From Tridacna crocea (taxonomy: Eukaryota; Mollusca; Bivalvia; Cardiida; Cardiidae): a stretch of DNA of 64,000 nucleotides. The stretch spans positions 29,697,361 through 29,761,360 of the forward strand of contig OX031064.1 in assembly GCA_943736015.1 (NCBI GenBank). The letters run 5' to 3'. This document shows, piece after piece, positions 30,520-42,508 of the stretch; position 1 is the first letter of the stretch; every line of letters begins with the position of its first letter. The notes beneath the pieces are model-generated. The model was not told the DNA's origin and did not search any database. It was given only the letters and a program-made list of their open reading frames with translations. A program made the position numbers and the translations under genes.

Positions 30520-30625
30520 AATTGGCCAACTTGAGAAAATTATTTTGATCCGCGTCAGTCTGTGCAGACTCGGCAAGCTGAGATGGATCCATACCTTTTG
30601 CAGATACAATGAGTCCCCTTCTTCA
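30520..30625. repeat. Family D palindrome, decayed
   Basis: TTTTGATCCGCGTCAGTCTG..CAGACTCGGCAAGCTGAG and CCTTTTGCAGATACA. Confidence 0.55.
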
Positions 30626-31433
30626 CAAAGTATAGCTCAAATGATTATGTTCAGTCGCAGTTATCTGACTTTTTTAGTTTTTTTCCCAATTTTACTGTAT
30701 TTGTTCACGCTACATTGCTATAGTATTAAAACAATAATACTCGACGCATGCGTATTGCTAACAGGAAACCAAACACCAAACGTGTCAATATAAACCCAGA
30801 TCTATCATATTAAATTGACATAAAACTGAATAGATGTCGAGCAGGGAAGAAATCGAACACCGATTCTCCTTTTTCTGCTGTTGATGAAGCGGCCATTACC
30901 ATCAATCGTTTCCATTCTTTTAGCGATTGTCGTTCAATTGTCGTAAAAGTATTGCAAACGAAATCCAGCATCTCGGAAACGAATTAATCACGATCAAAAA
31001 AGGCCAGATTATGGGTTGTCGTGAAATTCTATCTAAATCTCGACTTAAGCTCCAACTACAAATAGGATGGATCGGTATTAGTTGCTAACGTTAGAGTAAT
31101 TAGTTTTATTATTGTTTAGAATTAGTAGACTGCCAGTCGGTTGCCAAGAGATGATGAAAGGTGCATTCGAGTCATGTGACGTGTGAGCACGTGATCACAG
31201 GTGCAAGTGGAATTTCTAATTAATGATGAACAAAGCAATTTGGACTTTCCCTATAATTGTCATTTTACAGCGGGTTAAGCGGGTTAAACATGCATATAGA
31301 CAACTCCTTTTTGTCCAACTTCTTATCAGCAACAATTAGTAAACCTCAACCAGAAAAAAAAAAAGTACATGCAACAACTAGATATGAGTTAGAGAATCTG
31401 ATTTGTCTCTTGAGTGGGACAAAAAATGTTGGG
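30626..31433. other. Unassigned interval
   Basis: No gene or repeat recognised. From 31140 to 31250 there are clustered motifs such as CACGTGATCACAGGTG and TCTAATTAATG that could be regulatory, but this is not evidence of function. Confidence 0.4.
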
Positions 31434-31760
31434 AAAGCAGGAAATGCTGGTTACCAATATTTCCTTTTCCAACAGTTGTTTTCAAAAGTCTTGTCTTTAT
31501 AAGATGGGGTTGTGCGACAAAGGGTTCGGGATTTTTCTGTTCTGTTAAAAAGCAAATATAAAATTAGATAGAATTATTTGAAATGGGATAGAGTAAAGCA
31601 GGAAATGCTGGTTACCAATATTTCCTTCTTTTCCAACAGTTGTTTTCAAAAGTCTTGTCTTTATAAGATGGGGTTGTGCGACAAAGGGTTCGGGATTTTT
31701 CTGTTCTGTTAAAAAGCAAATATAAAATTAGATAGAATTATTTGAAATGGGATAGAGTAA
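31434..31760 (+). repeat. Recent tandem duplication, ~161-164 bp, including a family A hairpin remnant
   Basis: AAAGCAGGAAATGCTGGTTACC begins near 31434 and again near 31595. The two units look almost identical over their length except for a 3-bp TCT insertion in the second. The unit contains a shortened hairpin (GGAAATGCTGGTTACCAATA) and TGTGCGACAAAGGGTTCGGG. Confidence 0.88.
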
Positions 31761-33099
31761 AGGATAACAATCAGAAACTGCCCAAATGACGAAATCTGTG
31801 AGGAAAAAACATTGTGAAAGAAAATCAGAATGTCAGAAAAGAGCAGAAATGAATTTCATATCATATTGATTATCCATATTTCAGTCTTTTTTTTTTTCAG
31901 TTTTCCAGTTTGTATTTTTTGTTTACACTTGCAAACTTACATAAGGAGCTTAAACTAAATGGTATATGGTATATTTATGTAAGGGTATATGGTATATTTA
32001 TGCTTTTCGGTAAATCGGTAAATAATAGTGGAATATGAAGTTTGATAACTGATGGTTAGTTTAATAGTTTAAACATATTTTATTCATTAATTACGTATAA
32101 ATACAAAGATCTAAAGACAAATCAACAAATTAACAAACAATAACTGGCGAAATGGATCAGAACGAAAACTAAGCTTATATTGTTCTTCTCCAAAATTTCA
32201 GGTACACAGTTACAGGTTGATAACGTAATAAAAAATCATAATGGTATTTTGATTGCTATTGAAAGAAAACCGTGTGAAAGAAAAACACAACAGGAAAATA
32301 AGCTAAAAAATAAGCTGAATTATAAGCTGAATTGGTGTGGAGTGTTTCACTGTGGGAACGGGGAGGAAATTTTCGCAAACAATTGACCTCCTCCATGACC
32401 ATCACATATCAATAGATATTGGATGCTATCAATAACAGAACATGCAGTTACTTATTTAAATATAAGCATTTAAAAGAAGTTTTGGAAGCAGGATTTACAC
32501 ATCCAAAGAATGAAAAAGCCATAATTATTCTAAGTAAATCTTCTGCTTTGACTAATATAAGAATGAACTGCTGCGAATATTTTTTCGTTATCAGGTTGAT
32601 CAAGATCTTCATCACCATATAAGATTTCTCACACTTCACGTATAATGTTACGTTGTTATGTGGCAATTGTTATCCGCAATTTTCGTTTTAAAGGGTATTT
32701 TCAGCTTGTATATTATTGTTATTGAAGATTTGTCAAAGCAGGGCATATGGTACCTGATAATTTTCTTCATTAGTATACATTAATATTTTGTTCATTAGTT
32801 TCGTTGATTTTGCAGTTACCTCCGCACAATCTTCGAAGCGGGTGACACATGTGCAATTTGAAAATAGATGTCGTATACAATGCCGTTAAGAATAATTGTG
32901 TTGAAGTCTTTAGAGCTACAACATTGTTTCATGGCATTTTGATTTCACGAATAGGACAAATATATTTTCCGTCACCAGATGAAGTAGGTATTCTAAGTAA
33001 CTTTTACATACATATTTTTTTTAAGTAATTAATCTGCACTTTGGGCACAAAATGGCGGCTATTCCGACACCTCTGCTATGACGTAGGTTGTCACCCTTG
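31761..33099. other. Unassigned interval
   Basis: A short duplication (GGTATATGGTATATTTATG) occurs at 31961-32000. A 68-codon ORF (32180-32386) and a 67-codon ORF (32419-32622) have no recognised domain. No repeat family seen. Confidence 0.45.
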
Positions 33100-33190
33100 G
33101 TATATATTGAATATATTGAATTTATTTGTATTATCTGACAATGACCTGTATGCTCTAAGTCGAGAATAAAATGTTATGTTATGTTATTGT
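33100..33190 (+). mobile_element. Probable 3' tail of a LINE
   Basis: AGTCGAGAATAAA is followed by three ATGTT repeats (33169-33187). Short tandem tails after an AATAAA-like stretch are typical of CR1/L2-like LINE 3' ends. Upstream LINE coding sequence is not recognisable. Confidence 0.45.
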
Positions 33191-33789
33191 GCGTGAGTCA
33201 TAGTGTTAGTTGCTGGAAGAAAACTTAATTTTAAGACTAGGCTAAAAGCTGCCAGGTCGCTCCATCTTTTACTATTTTAAATTACTTGATTTTAATGTTC
33301 ATTTTTCTGTCAGCCATAAATTCTTGGTAAATGCTTATTTTTTTTATTTGGTCGCTTTTTTTAAAAACTTGATTGCAATTTAACAGTCAGATTGGATTCT
33401 CTTGGTTCCTACGATCCTTTAAATACAAAGAAAATAACGGCATCTTCGGAAAATGATGAGTTCATCGTATTACTTAGAAGTATTATTTTCCATCTCTTGG
33501 CAGACGAGATAGCCCCTGGTTCCCGGATCTATTTATAAGTGTCATGACTTTTTTCGTAGCGCGACTAATGGCATTCTTTCTATTGATTCAATAACCGCGA
33601 GGAACGTCGAGTTAGAAGCACCACAATAACAGCAAATCACATTAACTTTCCCGTATTTGCGTAATTTGTTAAAACAGCCTTTTTATCACACCATTTGCTG
33701 CAAATCCCGCCAATTTCGACGGGAAACCAGCTCTCCGGGGAAAACAGAAAGGTTGTGACGTCTAATGAAGAAAATCGCGTGAGTCTTCG
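33191..33789. other. Unassigned interval
   Basis: Nothing recognised; a slightly GC-richer patch lies at 33700-33790. Confidence 0.4.
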
Positions 33790-34012
33790 TAGCTCTTAAA
33801 CAGACAATCCTGTGTTTAAGGAAGGGGCTTTTGAACACATTGTGGGAAAATGAGAAAATGCTGGTCACCAGCATTTTCTCATTTCCCCACAATGTTTTCT
33901 ACTCTTTCGCTTAGACAGAATTAAACCTTTCATTTATATTTGACTCGTCGTGTGCTAGTGCTTTAAAACTGAACACGTATAAAATGCCATTGTCGTTCAA
34001 AGAGCTAACGGT
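33790..34012 (+). mobile_element. Family A MITE with matched arm change
   Basis: CTTAAACAGACAATCCTGTG left end; hairpin arms both changed from GGAG to TGAG (GAAAATGAGAAAATGCTGG and its complement); right end CATTGTCGTTCAAAGAGCTAA. Confidence 0.85.
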
Positions 34013-35122
34013 AATTAAATGAAGAAAGCGTGCTAATTATACGCTTCGACAGCTTCCCCCCTTTTGCAGAGACAAAAGAAGAAGAACCTATATTTATTGA
34101 GATATTTGTAAATGTCGAATTCGTGAACACGCAACTACAGTAATTCTTTTTTATCTATGAACTAGTTCACGACCGACAAAACACAATGAATATCTAAAAA
34201 GACAAAATTATTTGGCATACCTCGGGTGATAGTAGCCATCAAATCTCTCGGCTGTATCTGATAGCTTGATATGCACCTACACTCTACATTTCATTGCCGG
34301 AAATACGCCGATTCACCGTTCTGAAAATTGTAAGGCTCCTCGTAAAAAAAGAAAACTGGATTTTCAAATTTCTTTCGAAATCTTTCTAACTATATTTCAG
34401 TTGACAAACGTTTCGAACATTCATTTTTTTAATGTGGATTATCAACTGCAATTGACTTTTTCACGGACAGATGGATAGGTGTAAAAAAATCATCGAGATT
34501 GTTTAAAAATGTTTGCTAAAAGACTGACAGTGGCACCGCCATGTGTAAGGTCACATGACTGGCAGTTCAAATGAAAACCATCATTATACAGACGAAGTAG
34601 GCACGGAATAGGCCTACTTGTGGCGAGTGAAACAACGAGTGTGCCAGAATGAGAAAATTAATTTAACCGTTAAGGCATCAATGTTGAAAAAAAAACTTAT
34701 TTCTTTAAAGCAAATACTCGTTTTGAAAAATTCTCCACCCTGAAGGAAGTGAACCTGTAGAGTGTAAGAAGCCATATTCGTACTGAAAATACTTACAGTT
34801 ACCCTTTAAAAAATATTCCGGTGTCTACGTGTTCATCTGCATGCTAAGTAAAGGCGGCAGTTACTATGTTTTTCAGTAAAGTAGTCGTTGGCAGAAAAAA
34901 CAGATTTTTAAAATCAGGCAAAAAGCAAACAAAACAAACAGCTACCTTGCATGTTTTAAAGTACATGTATCTTTGAGACTGATCTCTCTGTCAGCAACTA
35001 TCACTTGTCATATTAACAATAATTTCCATATTTATTTTAAATGGTATGATATCAATTCAAATGCATATAAAAATGGACTTAGTTTACTCATAGGCTTTAT
35101 TATTACTCTAAGCAGGTCAAGG
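34013..35122. other. Unassigned interval
   Basis: No repeat or credible exon. A 70-codon ORF (34266-34478) has no domain. Confidence 0.45.
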
Positions 35123-35343
35123 GTTAACCCATAGGCTGCTGGGCACGACTCACAGACCTTTTGCGGACCGTGTAGATCAAGATCAGACTGCACAGAACGT
35201 GCAGTCTGATCTTGGATCTACACTGTCCGATAAGGAAACGTTATTCTTCAAAGCATAACTTTGAAATACATGTAGTAGAATAGTTAGGTTTTTACTGTCG
35301 AATTGAAAATTTGATTTTTGTTATTTAGCAGGATAAGGGTGAA
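35123..35343 (+). mobile_element. Family C MITE, best copy
   Basis: TTAACCCATAGGCTGCTGGG start, CACAGACCTTTTGCGGACC, the GTGTAGATCAAGATCAGAC palindrome (near perfect over ~28 bp per arm), then AGCATAACTTTGAAATAC and TATTTAGCAGGATAAGGGTG. The ends are weakly inverted (GGCTGCT / AGCAGGAT) and TTAA-flanked on the left. Confidence 0.8.
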
Positions 35344-36108
35344 ATTGTGACGTCGTAGCTAACTAGAAGTTTCTAAACAAGAAATATCTTTGAAAAAGAG
35401 ATACGGCGTAAAAGGTACTGAAATATGAATATTGAAACTTCTTTGTGGCCCATTCACGTAAAGTAAAGTAGTGAAACGAAACCTCAAGAGCAACTGCCTC
35501 TTTTTCCACACTTGTTTTCATTTTATATTGAAAAGTAGAGATGATGCTTGTGAAAATACTTTATAGATTTCCAAATAGAACAAGACAAGGATCATTCTCC
35601 ATTACATCAACTTGCTATGGTATGAATCCAGGCCCCTGGACATCAATCAGCGGTAGCGTGTAAATGGTGGTTTCATAAATGTTCGAGAAAATATGGCAGC
35701 AAGGGCCTGCCTAATAAACATGTGCTCATTTTTCACCATCCCAAATTACCACCTTTTCATTCTCTATTGCTACTAAAAAGAAAGTCAAAAGAAGGGTTTT
35801 CAGCAACACTGAAAACTTGAGTTCGCATGGGGAAAAAAGCATATGCCTACAGTTGCCCCTCCCACTTTCCCAGTCTTTAGACAGGCGCATAAGAATTAAC
35901 ACTTAATTGATTCCTGATTACATTTTCCATTTAATTAGACATATTAAACCAAAATCAAATTCCTGTCATTAGCTACTGTTTTACATTTAATGAATAACCT
36001 TGCTTTAATTAGCTTTTTTCATACGTAGGATGTGAATCTTTGCACATGAAAGCCTTGAAAGGAGGGAATGTAAAGGAAACCTTTACAGGCAATTCAAATC
36101 TTTTTACT
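35344..36108. other. Repeat-free interval with clustered homeodomain-like sites
   Basis: 35895-36030 holds TTAATTGA, TTTAATTAGAC, CATTAGCTA, TTTAATGAA and TTTAATTAGC in 130 bp. In an AT-rich genome such clusters can arise by chance. No gene. Confidence 0.4.
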
Positions 36109-36280
36109 TTTAACCACACAATACCAAATTTTAACGATCTCTATGAAGAAAGCTTCTGAAAACATCGTTTTCTACCCTCACGGGAACACTTTTAAATTTT
36201 TGGGTCATATTTATTTGTTGTCTGTAAATGTTTTGAATTCGTGGACAAGACTAAATTTTTGTCGTTTGGTAGAGGGTTAA
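36109..36280 (+). mobile_element. Family A MITE lacking its hairpin
   Basis: ACCACACAATACCAAATTTT left end runs to GAAAACATCG and then directly to TTTTCTACCCTC; the right end is GTTTGGTAGAGGGTTAA. The hairpin is cleanly missing. Confidence 0.82.
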
Positions 36281-36384
36281 CGACAGTAGTATTGGGGATA
36301 GAGCGTAGACCAATGGCGTCAGAGTTTGGTTCAGCCAATCAGAAATTTTGTACCTTAAAATTCATACGTTATCTAATGAATAAT

Positions 36385-36475
36385 CTTATTTCTATAGTGG
36401 GTTATCGTTCAATAAACCACAGTTGTGAGTTATGAGACACAATAAATAATCCACAGGAGCGATATCCCGTGCTAT
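36385..36475 (+). repeat. Family H fragment
   Basis: TCGTTCAATAAACCACAGTT..GAGACACAATAAATAATCCAC matches 28150-28215. Confidence 0.75.
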
Positions 36476-36596
36476 CATGAAGTTTCTTGTACCAGTACTC
36501 CGTACAATTTTCTTCCAAAGCCACTGGCTGTTTTCCCACTTGATAATTAACGAAACATGGTCAATAATTGAAAAGGAATGAATCCTGTCATACTGA

Positions 36597-36705
36597 AGCT
36601 CATCAACCCTTAGGAAGAAATTGGCCGAGCCAGGAATCGAGCCCCCGACCCCCAGTTCTCAAGTCCTGCACGTTTCCAACTGAGCTACAGGCACGGCGCG
36701 CTTTC
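36597..36705 (-). mobile_element. tRNA-derived SINE head or tRNA pseudogene
   Basis: On the minus strand: TGTAGCTCAGTTGG (A box) and GGCTCGATTCCTGG (B box) 35-40 bp apart, with tRNA-like spacing. The acceptor stem does not pair well, so not a functional tRNA. The overlapping 85-codon plus ORF is spurious. Confidence 0.6.
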
Positions 36706-37832
36706 TGCACAGACTTCTCCCTGTGCAAGCTAATCATTGCCTACAATCTTCGCCGTATACACCCATGTGTCTCCTACGACAGGATTAGCGTCAAAATACA
36801 CCAATCCCAGAGGATAGGTACATAAAACAAGAAGATCAAATAAATAACGCTAAATGGTACGAATCCATTATGATTTCTGGCCGTTTACCGGATTAGGTAT
36901 CTAAATGAGGTTATATATTTCTCATTCTTACCACGAGAACCGCTTTCATGATCAAGCCCAAATTTATGGGAAATACCCATTCATAAAAAGAGCTACTTTC
37001 TGATTATTGAGCTATTAACAGATTTAGACAGTTTTTAGGTACAGAATAAATCAGTGTTATCGCTTTAAATTTGTGAGCCATCTTAGACAAGATAATGGGT
37101 AGTTTTTGTAAGCTTGTGATATTTACGAGCGTGTTATCCTCATGCACCATTAACGGAAATTCCCGAGTGGGTACTCTCGTAAAGCTTTCGTTCAGTTTTG
37201 AATTAAACGAAAATGATTCGATAATTTTCTTCGGTATAAAACCAGGCGTCCCATAAGACTTTTCTTAGAATGTTTAATCGGCATCTGCACGAAAAGAAAG
37301 AGAGACAAAAAAAAAAGTAAAGCTGAAGAAATCAAATCATGAAATTGCGATTTGTTCAGTGGCGCTGGCAAACTTTAACTTTTGTAAAGGCAGACTTCTA
37401 AGTGGCTTCAAAAGTTATTTGCTACAGAAACCTTTTCTATGAAACTTATGGTAAAATATAGAAACTTCTCGCTAAGCGGCACAATAAAGTGAATTTTTTG
37501 TTGTTTTACAGATACATAAAAGTATCAGGTCAGAGCGTCATTGTACATGTATTTGCGTCCGTTACCCAAAATGCCTACTTGGTTTTTGTTGGGTTCCAGT
37601 CGTACCATCCCCCTTCTTTTAATATTCGGACGTTACTTTGTCAAAAATGACGTAAAAATGACGTAAATTCTTACGAACAAACGTAACTTTGCATGAAGAA
37701 AAAATAGAACAGAAGGTGTCTTAGATAAATTATGCTATTGACGTCATAAATGTTGAGGAAACACGCTGAGTGGATTTCAGATTTGCTTTCAAATAAAGAT
37801 CTACCGTATTATAAAAAAAGAAGCTTATGCGA
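36706..37832. other. Unassigned interval
   Basis: No repeat family of this window and no credible exon recognised. Confidence 0.45.
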
Positions 37833-38112
37833 ACAGCGTATATCAAGATCAGACTGCACAACACCTGCAGTCTAATCTTGGACCAACAGTGTCTAATTTG
37901 TTGCAATGTTTTGGCTGAAAGAACTTTTGTAAAATCAAAAGTTAGGTCTTTATTACTAGATCTAGGTAAAGTAACCAAAGTTTTTCTATTTTAAGGATTT
38001 TTATTTATTTATTTTTTTTTTGTGGGGTAGGGGAGGGATACCACCGTATCTGACAGTGTAGATCATGATCAGACTACACATTCTGTGCAGTTTGATATTA
38101 ATTTACATGTAC
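37833..38112. repeat. Family C palindromes, two
   Basis: 37833-37893 (GTATATCAAGATCAGACTGC..CTGCAGTCTAATCTTGG) and 38055-38112 (CAGTGTAGATCATGATCAGAC..). The second is decayed. A T-rich/G-rich stretch lies between. Confidence 0.65.
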
Positions 38113-38215
38113 CTTCCCCGCACAAGGTAAAACGTTCTTAGCTAAAAAGCACGGTTTTAAGGCATAAACCGAGGGTTGATATGGACTTGTATTACGGCGC
38201 TATGTATTCGACACA

Positions 38216-38310
38216 AATAAATTGACAATACTATTACTGTTTCATATTAATCGCATCAAGTGGCTTATCAAATATCATAATTATTCCCTCATCTCTGTTT
38301 ATAATAAGTA
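38216..38310 (+). repeat. Family M repeat, copy 1
   Basis: ATATTAATCGCATCAAGTGG and TATCAAATATCATAATTATT are shared, nearly unchanged, with the last 95 bp of the window (63906-64000). Function and full extent unknown because copy 2 is cut by the window edge. Confidence 0.75.
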
Positions 38311-39122
38311 TCTATAATTTATCCAGGAAAACATTGGGTAATACGAAAATGAGGTGAGCAACGATATAACTTTGAATAACTAGTGATTTTCGATTATCAA
38401 AACGACAAGATTATGCGTTTAAAACTGATGGCATTAAATGGCTTTAGTAAAGATTCTTCTGTACTCATTTCTATCAGGTCTTCAACCAGTTTTTAACACA
38501 TTCCATCTTTTTAGGTTATGAAACCTTAAATATTCTTGTATCTTCATACCAAATGTTGTCCCTGACGACGCAGGGGCAGAGCTGCACATATTACAACAGA
38601 TAGAAAATGCATTTCACGTTTTGGACGCCTCCAAAGCAATCGCTATCGTCGATTTCGATTTTAAACGAGGACAAATCCCTTGCGTTTTTCTCTCCCTTAG
38701 ACCATTTATATTTGCAATATACCTTTGTTTACACAGCTGATCCACTTTACACACATTCAAGATTTAACACATTTTTCCCTTCGATCTCGAGCTGTAAGGA
38801 TGTATCTTAAACAACATGATTATTCTCTTATTCTTGTTCCTATATATAAGATAAGACCTGCGATCAAATTGCTCGCCTATTGCCATCGAGAGTGACCATC
38901 GAGATTCAAATGTAAACATTGAAAAAAGTCGCCTATATTAACTGTCCCACAGAAAATAATTCTTTGCACTAACAATGGTAATTCTGTTGAAATGGCAAAA
39001 AAAGCTCAAAAATTGAATAAGATGCTTTCGAGCCTACATATCGCGAATTTTCTTATGATATCTTATACATGTTTGCTATCACAATTGTGTGACGTCATTT
39101 TGACGTCATTTTTGACATTGTT
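38311..39122. other. Unassigned interval
   Basis: No gene recognised; a 67-codon ORF (38607-38810) lacks any domain. Confidence 0.45.
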
Positions 39123-39712
39123 GTGGTATTTGTCGAAGACAATACCATTATGAGTTCAATATTGACTTTTGAAGGCCATGTATCGTACTTTGTGCAAAGC
39201 CGAAGGAAATAAAACCCAATTCAACTCAAAATTTCTCAGACAAATGATTTTTTCGATACCATTCTGATATGTAATTGGATATGGCATATCAGAATACACT
39301 GAGTGAAGCCATCGACCGTGGAAAAAACTAATTCTTCACTCGCTCATAGCCTTGTATTGACGCAATGGTACAAAATTTTGTCTACCGATCGATTGGTCCT
39401 GGGCTTTTTCGTTCCAAAACCAGATCGTCCCATGGCTTGATGATCCAATGATTGTTCGCTACTCCATATGATTGGGCATGAATATTTATAGGTCGAGATA
39501 ATTAATTGTAATGTAGGTAATTAAATGTTAACGACCAAAGATGATTCAAAATCATAGTTTTCGGGTACAAACTTAATTTCATTCGATTATTCACATGGTT
39601 TCTCTATCCATTATGCACCGTACTGTCAAGAGACGTTATTCATGACAACTCCTAATGATCACATACACATATACTTTCTTTGGAAAATACCACCTTAGCG
39701 TTCTCAATGCTT
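39123..39712 (+). mobile_element. Family G element, copy 2 (shortened)
   Basis: GTGGTATTTGTCGAAGACAA to ATACCACCTTAGCGTTCTC. About 130-150 bp shorter than the other copies. No clear target duplication, so one flank may have been altered. Confidence 0.75.
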
Positions 39713-40526
39713 TGATTCATAGAAGTAAGTAGGTTTTATGGATATTATGTACGTGTATCTATAAATGGTTTTTGTATCTTCTGATGTATAATTTGTGAAA
39801 CATTGTTATGTGTTATCTCAAACGCCAACTCGTGTAATAAGATCCTAATTGTGTAAATTAAGTCAATGACCTTGACAAATCAAGCTCATTTTTACTTAAC
39901 CAAACACAACCTTTCCCAACCCCATGTATTTCGCGGGTGCATTCGGTCTTATCTAAAGTTCTACAAGTTTGTCCAACCGATGAGAAAGAAAAAATATGGA
40001 AAGTTCATCTGAAATATAACCATAGAAAGCAGGCCTATTCTGATCATCGAACCAGTAGATCTAGATGTGTGTGTCGGTTTTTGTTTTTTTTAAAACATGG
40101 TAAGCTTATTTTCTATTTTGACAAGGGAAGAGCTCTTAGAGGTGAGTAAAGGGCATTGAATCAATTCGGATCGGACTTATTTAAAGGATTGGACAGGGGC
40201 AATTGGATCGGGCTTTTAAATAACCGGATTGAACCATTTTTACTCTATCTTGTATGTACCAAAAAGTAATGTACTTAACACTTTAGGCTACTTATTCCAC
40301 ATTCGTTAGGGTTTCAATTCTGTGCTTACAGTTTTCATCGCTCGAGTTCCTCCTCTAGAGAAGAGAGAGTGATGGCGTCGGTGTAGACCTGTCGTTTTGA
40401 TTAAGAATTTTAGACTTCTGTAAACCTTTTTCAGATATTGTTGAAGATGGCAGCGAACATTTTTAAAAAAGAACAACTTAAATCGTCCATCCTGTATGAT
40501 ACATAAATAGAAATAGTAAATGTATA
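39713..40526. other. Unassigned interval
   Basis: Short ORFs only (70 and 77 codons) with no domains. Confidence 0.4.
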
Positions 40527-40978
40527 TGTCGTAGTCCAAACTGGAATCCAGGCAGATCTGGAATCTGCTTAGACCAAACTGGAATTTGTCTATAACAAAT
40601 CAGGATTCCAGTTTGGCTTTGCAGCTCTACAATCTGCCTAAACCAAATTTTAATAATTTCTCGTTGAATATAGGGCGTCTACATATGAATCATCTTACTT
40701 TTAAACGTAAACTCCAAAATAAAAGAAGTTTTAGTCTGAAATTCAGAGTAAATATAAATTTTGAATGTTTTGTACTAGATCTAATAAAAAAGGTGGAAAA
40801 AAGAGCGATTGTGGAAAAAATCATATCAAATGCTTTAAATGAAAATACCTCTCAATTGTAAACATAATTAAATCAATATATTTAAAAAAAGATTTAGAAA
40901 ACGATGCATTTTGGTCTACACAAAATTTGAAGATTCCGGATCTGCCTAGATTCCAATTTGGCCTACGACATATACATA
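40527..40978 (+). mobile_element. Family J element, copy 1
   Basis: Terminal inverted repeats of ~43 bp starting TATGTCGTAGTCCAAACTGG and TATGTCGTAGGCCAAATTGG, flanked by TA. Further GGAATCTGCTTAGACCAAA motifs lie inside. A 91-codon ORF crosses the middle but has no domain. Probably a TA-targeting (Tc1/mariner-type) MITE (inference). Confidence 0.78.
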
Positions 40979-42092
40979 ATTAAATAGGCCTATATATCTA
41001 GATATAATTGTTTCACGTGAGAAATCAGAAATCTTGCTGCACTATTTTTCAAGTAACGCATCAGGAATTTTTAGCTATGATGTGGTGCAAACTTCTGATA
41101 CTTACTTCGGTCGCTTGATGTATTTCAAAGTTATAAGTTAATACGATGTCTAGAGATAGCCGATGAAAATCGGAGAAAATATTGTGGGAAAAGAAAAAAA
41201 TGGAGATAGAAATGCAGAGAGATCAAAGAATTATTGCCGCCTGTACATACCCAGGCTATCCTTTAAATTTGGCGTGCAATACGCGAAAAGGGGCATCTGG
41301 GGATCAAGTTGCGTAAAGTGTCGTCTCGGATTAGCATGCGCAGTCGACTCGGAGAAAACATAAAATTACAAAGAAACGGAAAGTGGTGTTTCGGATTAAC
41401 AATCATTGATCAGCAATATTTTCATATTATTAGATCTAGATCTTCTAGTTTCCCTTGATGGCAGTCATAAAACCGGAGATAAAGGTGATCTTCTTACACG
41501 GGGAGGGGAGGTGTTAAAAAGAGCCATCCCAGGTTTACAAGCAAATTGCCATAATTTGTCGAAACTCATACAGTGTGTTTAACGCATTAAAGAATAACCT
41601 AATTAATGGTCGTTTGAGGCAACTAATGGTCGTTTTCAGTTGCCGACAAATCACTGAAACTCACAGTTTCTTACCTTGAAGTTGTTTAAATCCATGTTTA
41701 AATAAAACACAACGAATGTCTATCGCAGTCACATCGTCAAGATTATGCACCAAACTGTGCGTTTTACCAAGGTTTCAGTGACGTCATTTCCTAGTGACGT
41801 CAGTGTTCATGGGATCGAGGTACTCAGAGGGGAAATTCAGCGTATTCAACTTTTGAGAAAATAGAACAGGGAACTTTAGTTTAACAAACGTTGGAGTGGT
41901 AAAACTTTGCAGTACAATAATTTCGTTGTACGTTCCACCGAAAACTTGTTCGTGAACGCCTGTGAGCAGTGCATTGTCGCCAGATCGCATTGAGCTCGAA
42001 GCGACAAGGTTCACCAAGGCCTCGAAATTTTAAATGTCCAAGTCCTTGCCACCTGACCGTATGGCTCATGATGTACATAATGTCTCAGCGAG
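40979..42092. other. Unassigned interval with small repeat fragments
   Basis: A family A fragment near 41170 (GAAAATATTGTGGGAAAAG) and a family D fragment at 41278-41345 (GCGTAAAGTGTCGTCTCGG). A minus ORF at 41784-42017 has balanced composition but no recognised domain or splice sites. Confidence 0.4.
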
Positions 42093-42165
42093 CGAACATT
42101 GTAGACTACATCAAAGATCTGACTGCAAGTTTTATGCAATGCTACCTTGATCTACATTGGCCGTC
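42093..42165. repeat. Family C fragment
   Basis: CATTGTAGACTACATCAAAG..CTTGATCTACATTGGCC: decayed palindrome. Confidence 0.5.
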
Positions 42166-42330
42166 TAATCGACCCTGGTTGTGAAAGTTGCTTTGTCTGA
42201 AATAGATGATTAGGTTTAAAACATTCGATGTTAAACAAAGTGACCAGTCGTATGAAAAGGTACCATCTCGGATCTACCAAAACAGTCCGCGCTTCCCAAA
42301 TTCCCTCCCCAGTAGCTTTCGTAAATAGAT

Positions 42331-42508
42331 GAGTCTGATTTTGGGATAGATTTAGGAAATATCTGGGTAAATTTGGATAGATTTAGGAAAGATTTGGGTA
42401 GATTTTGGAAAGATGCGAGTAGACATTGGAAAGATTTCGGTAGATTTGAGGAAGATCTAGGTTGACTTGGGAAAGATTTCGGTAGATTTAGGAAAATTTG
42501 GGGATTAG
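42331..42508 (+). repeat. ~20-bp minisatellite
   Basis: About eight degenerate units of GATTTAGGAAAGATTTGGGTA. Confidence 0.8.

Noticed and set aside
30257-30793. 178-codon ORF, the longest in the window
   Set aside because: It reads through a type F SINE on the opposite strand and on into unrelated sequence; no domain.
31140-31250. Enhancer with E-box-like and homeodomain-like motifs
   Set aside because: Short motifs in AT-rich DNA without conservation data are not evidence.
36597-36705. Functional tRNA gene on the minus strand
   Set aside because: A and B boxes are present but the acceptor stem does not pair, so a SINE head or pseudogene is more likely.
42331-42508. Coding repeat
   Set aside because: Degenerate ~20-bp minisatellite; unit length is not a multiple of three and frames are broken.
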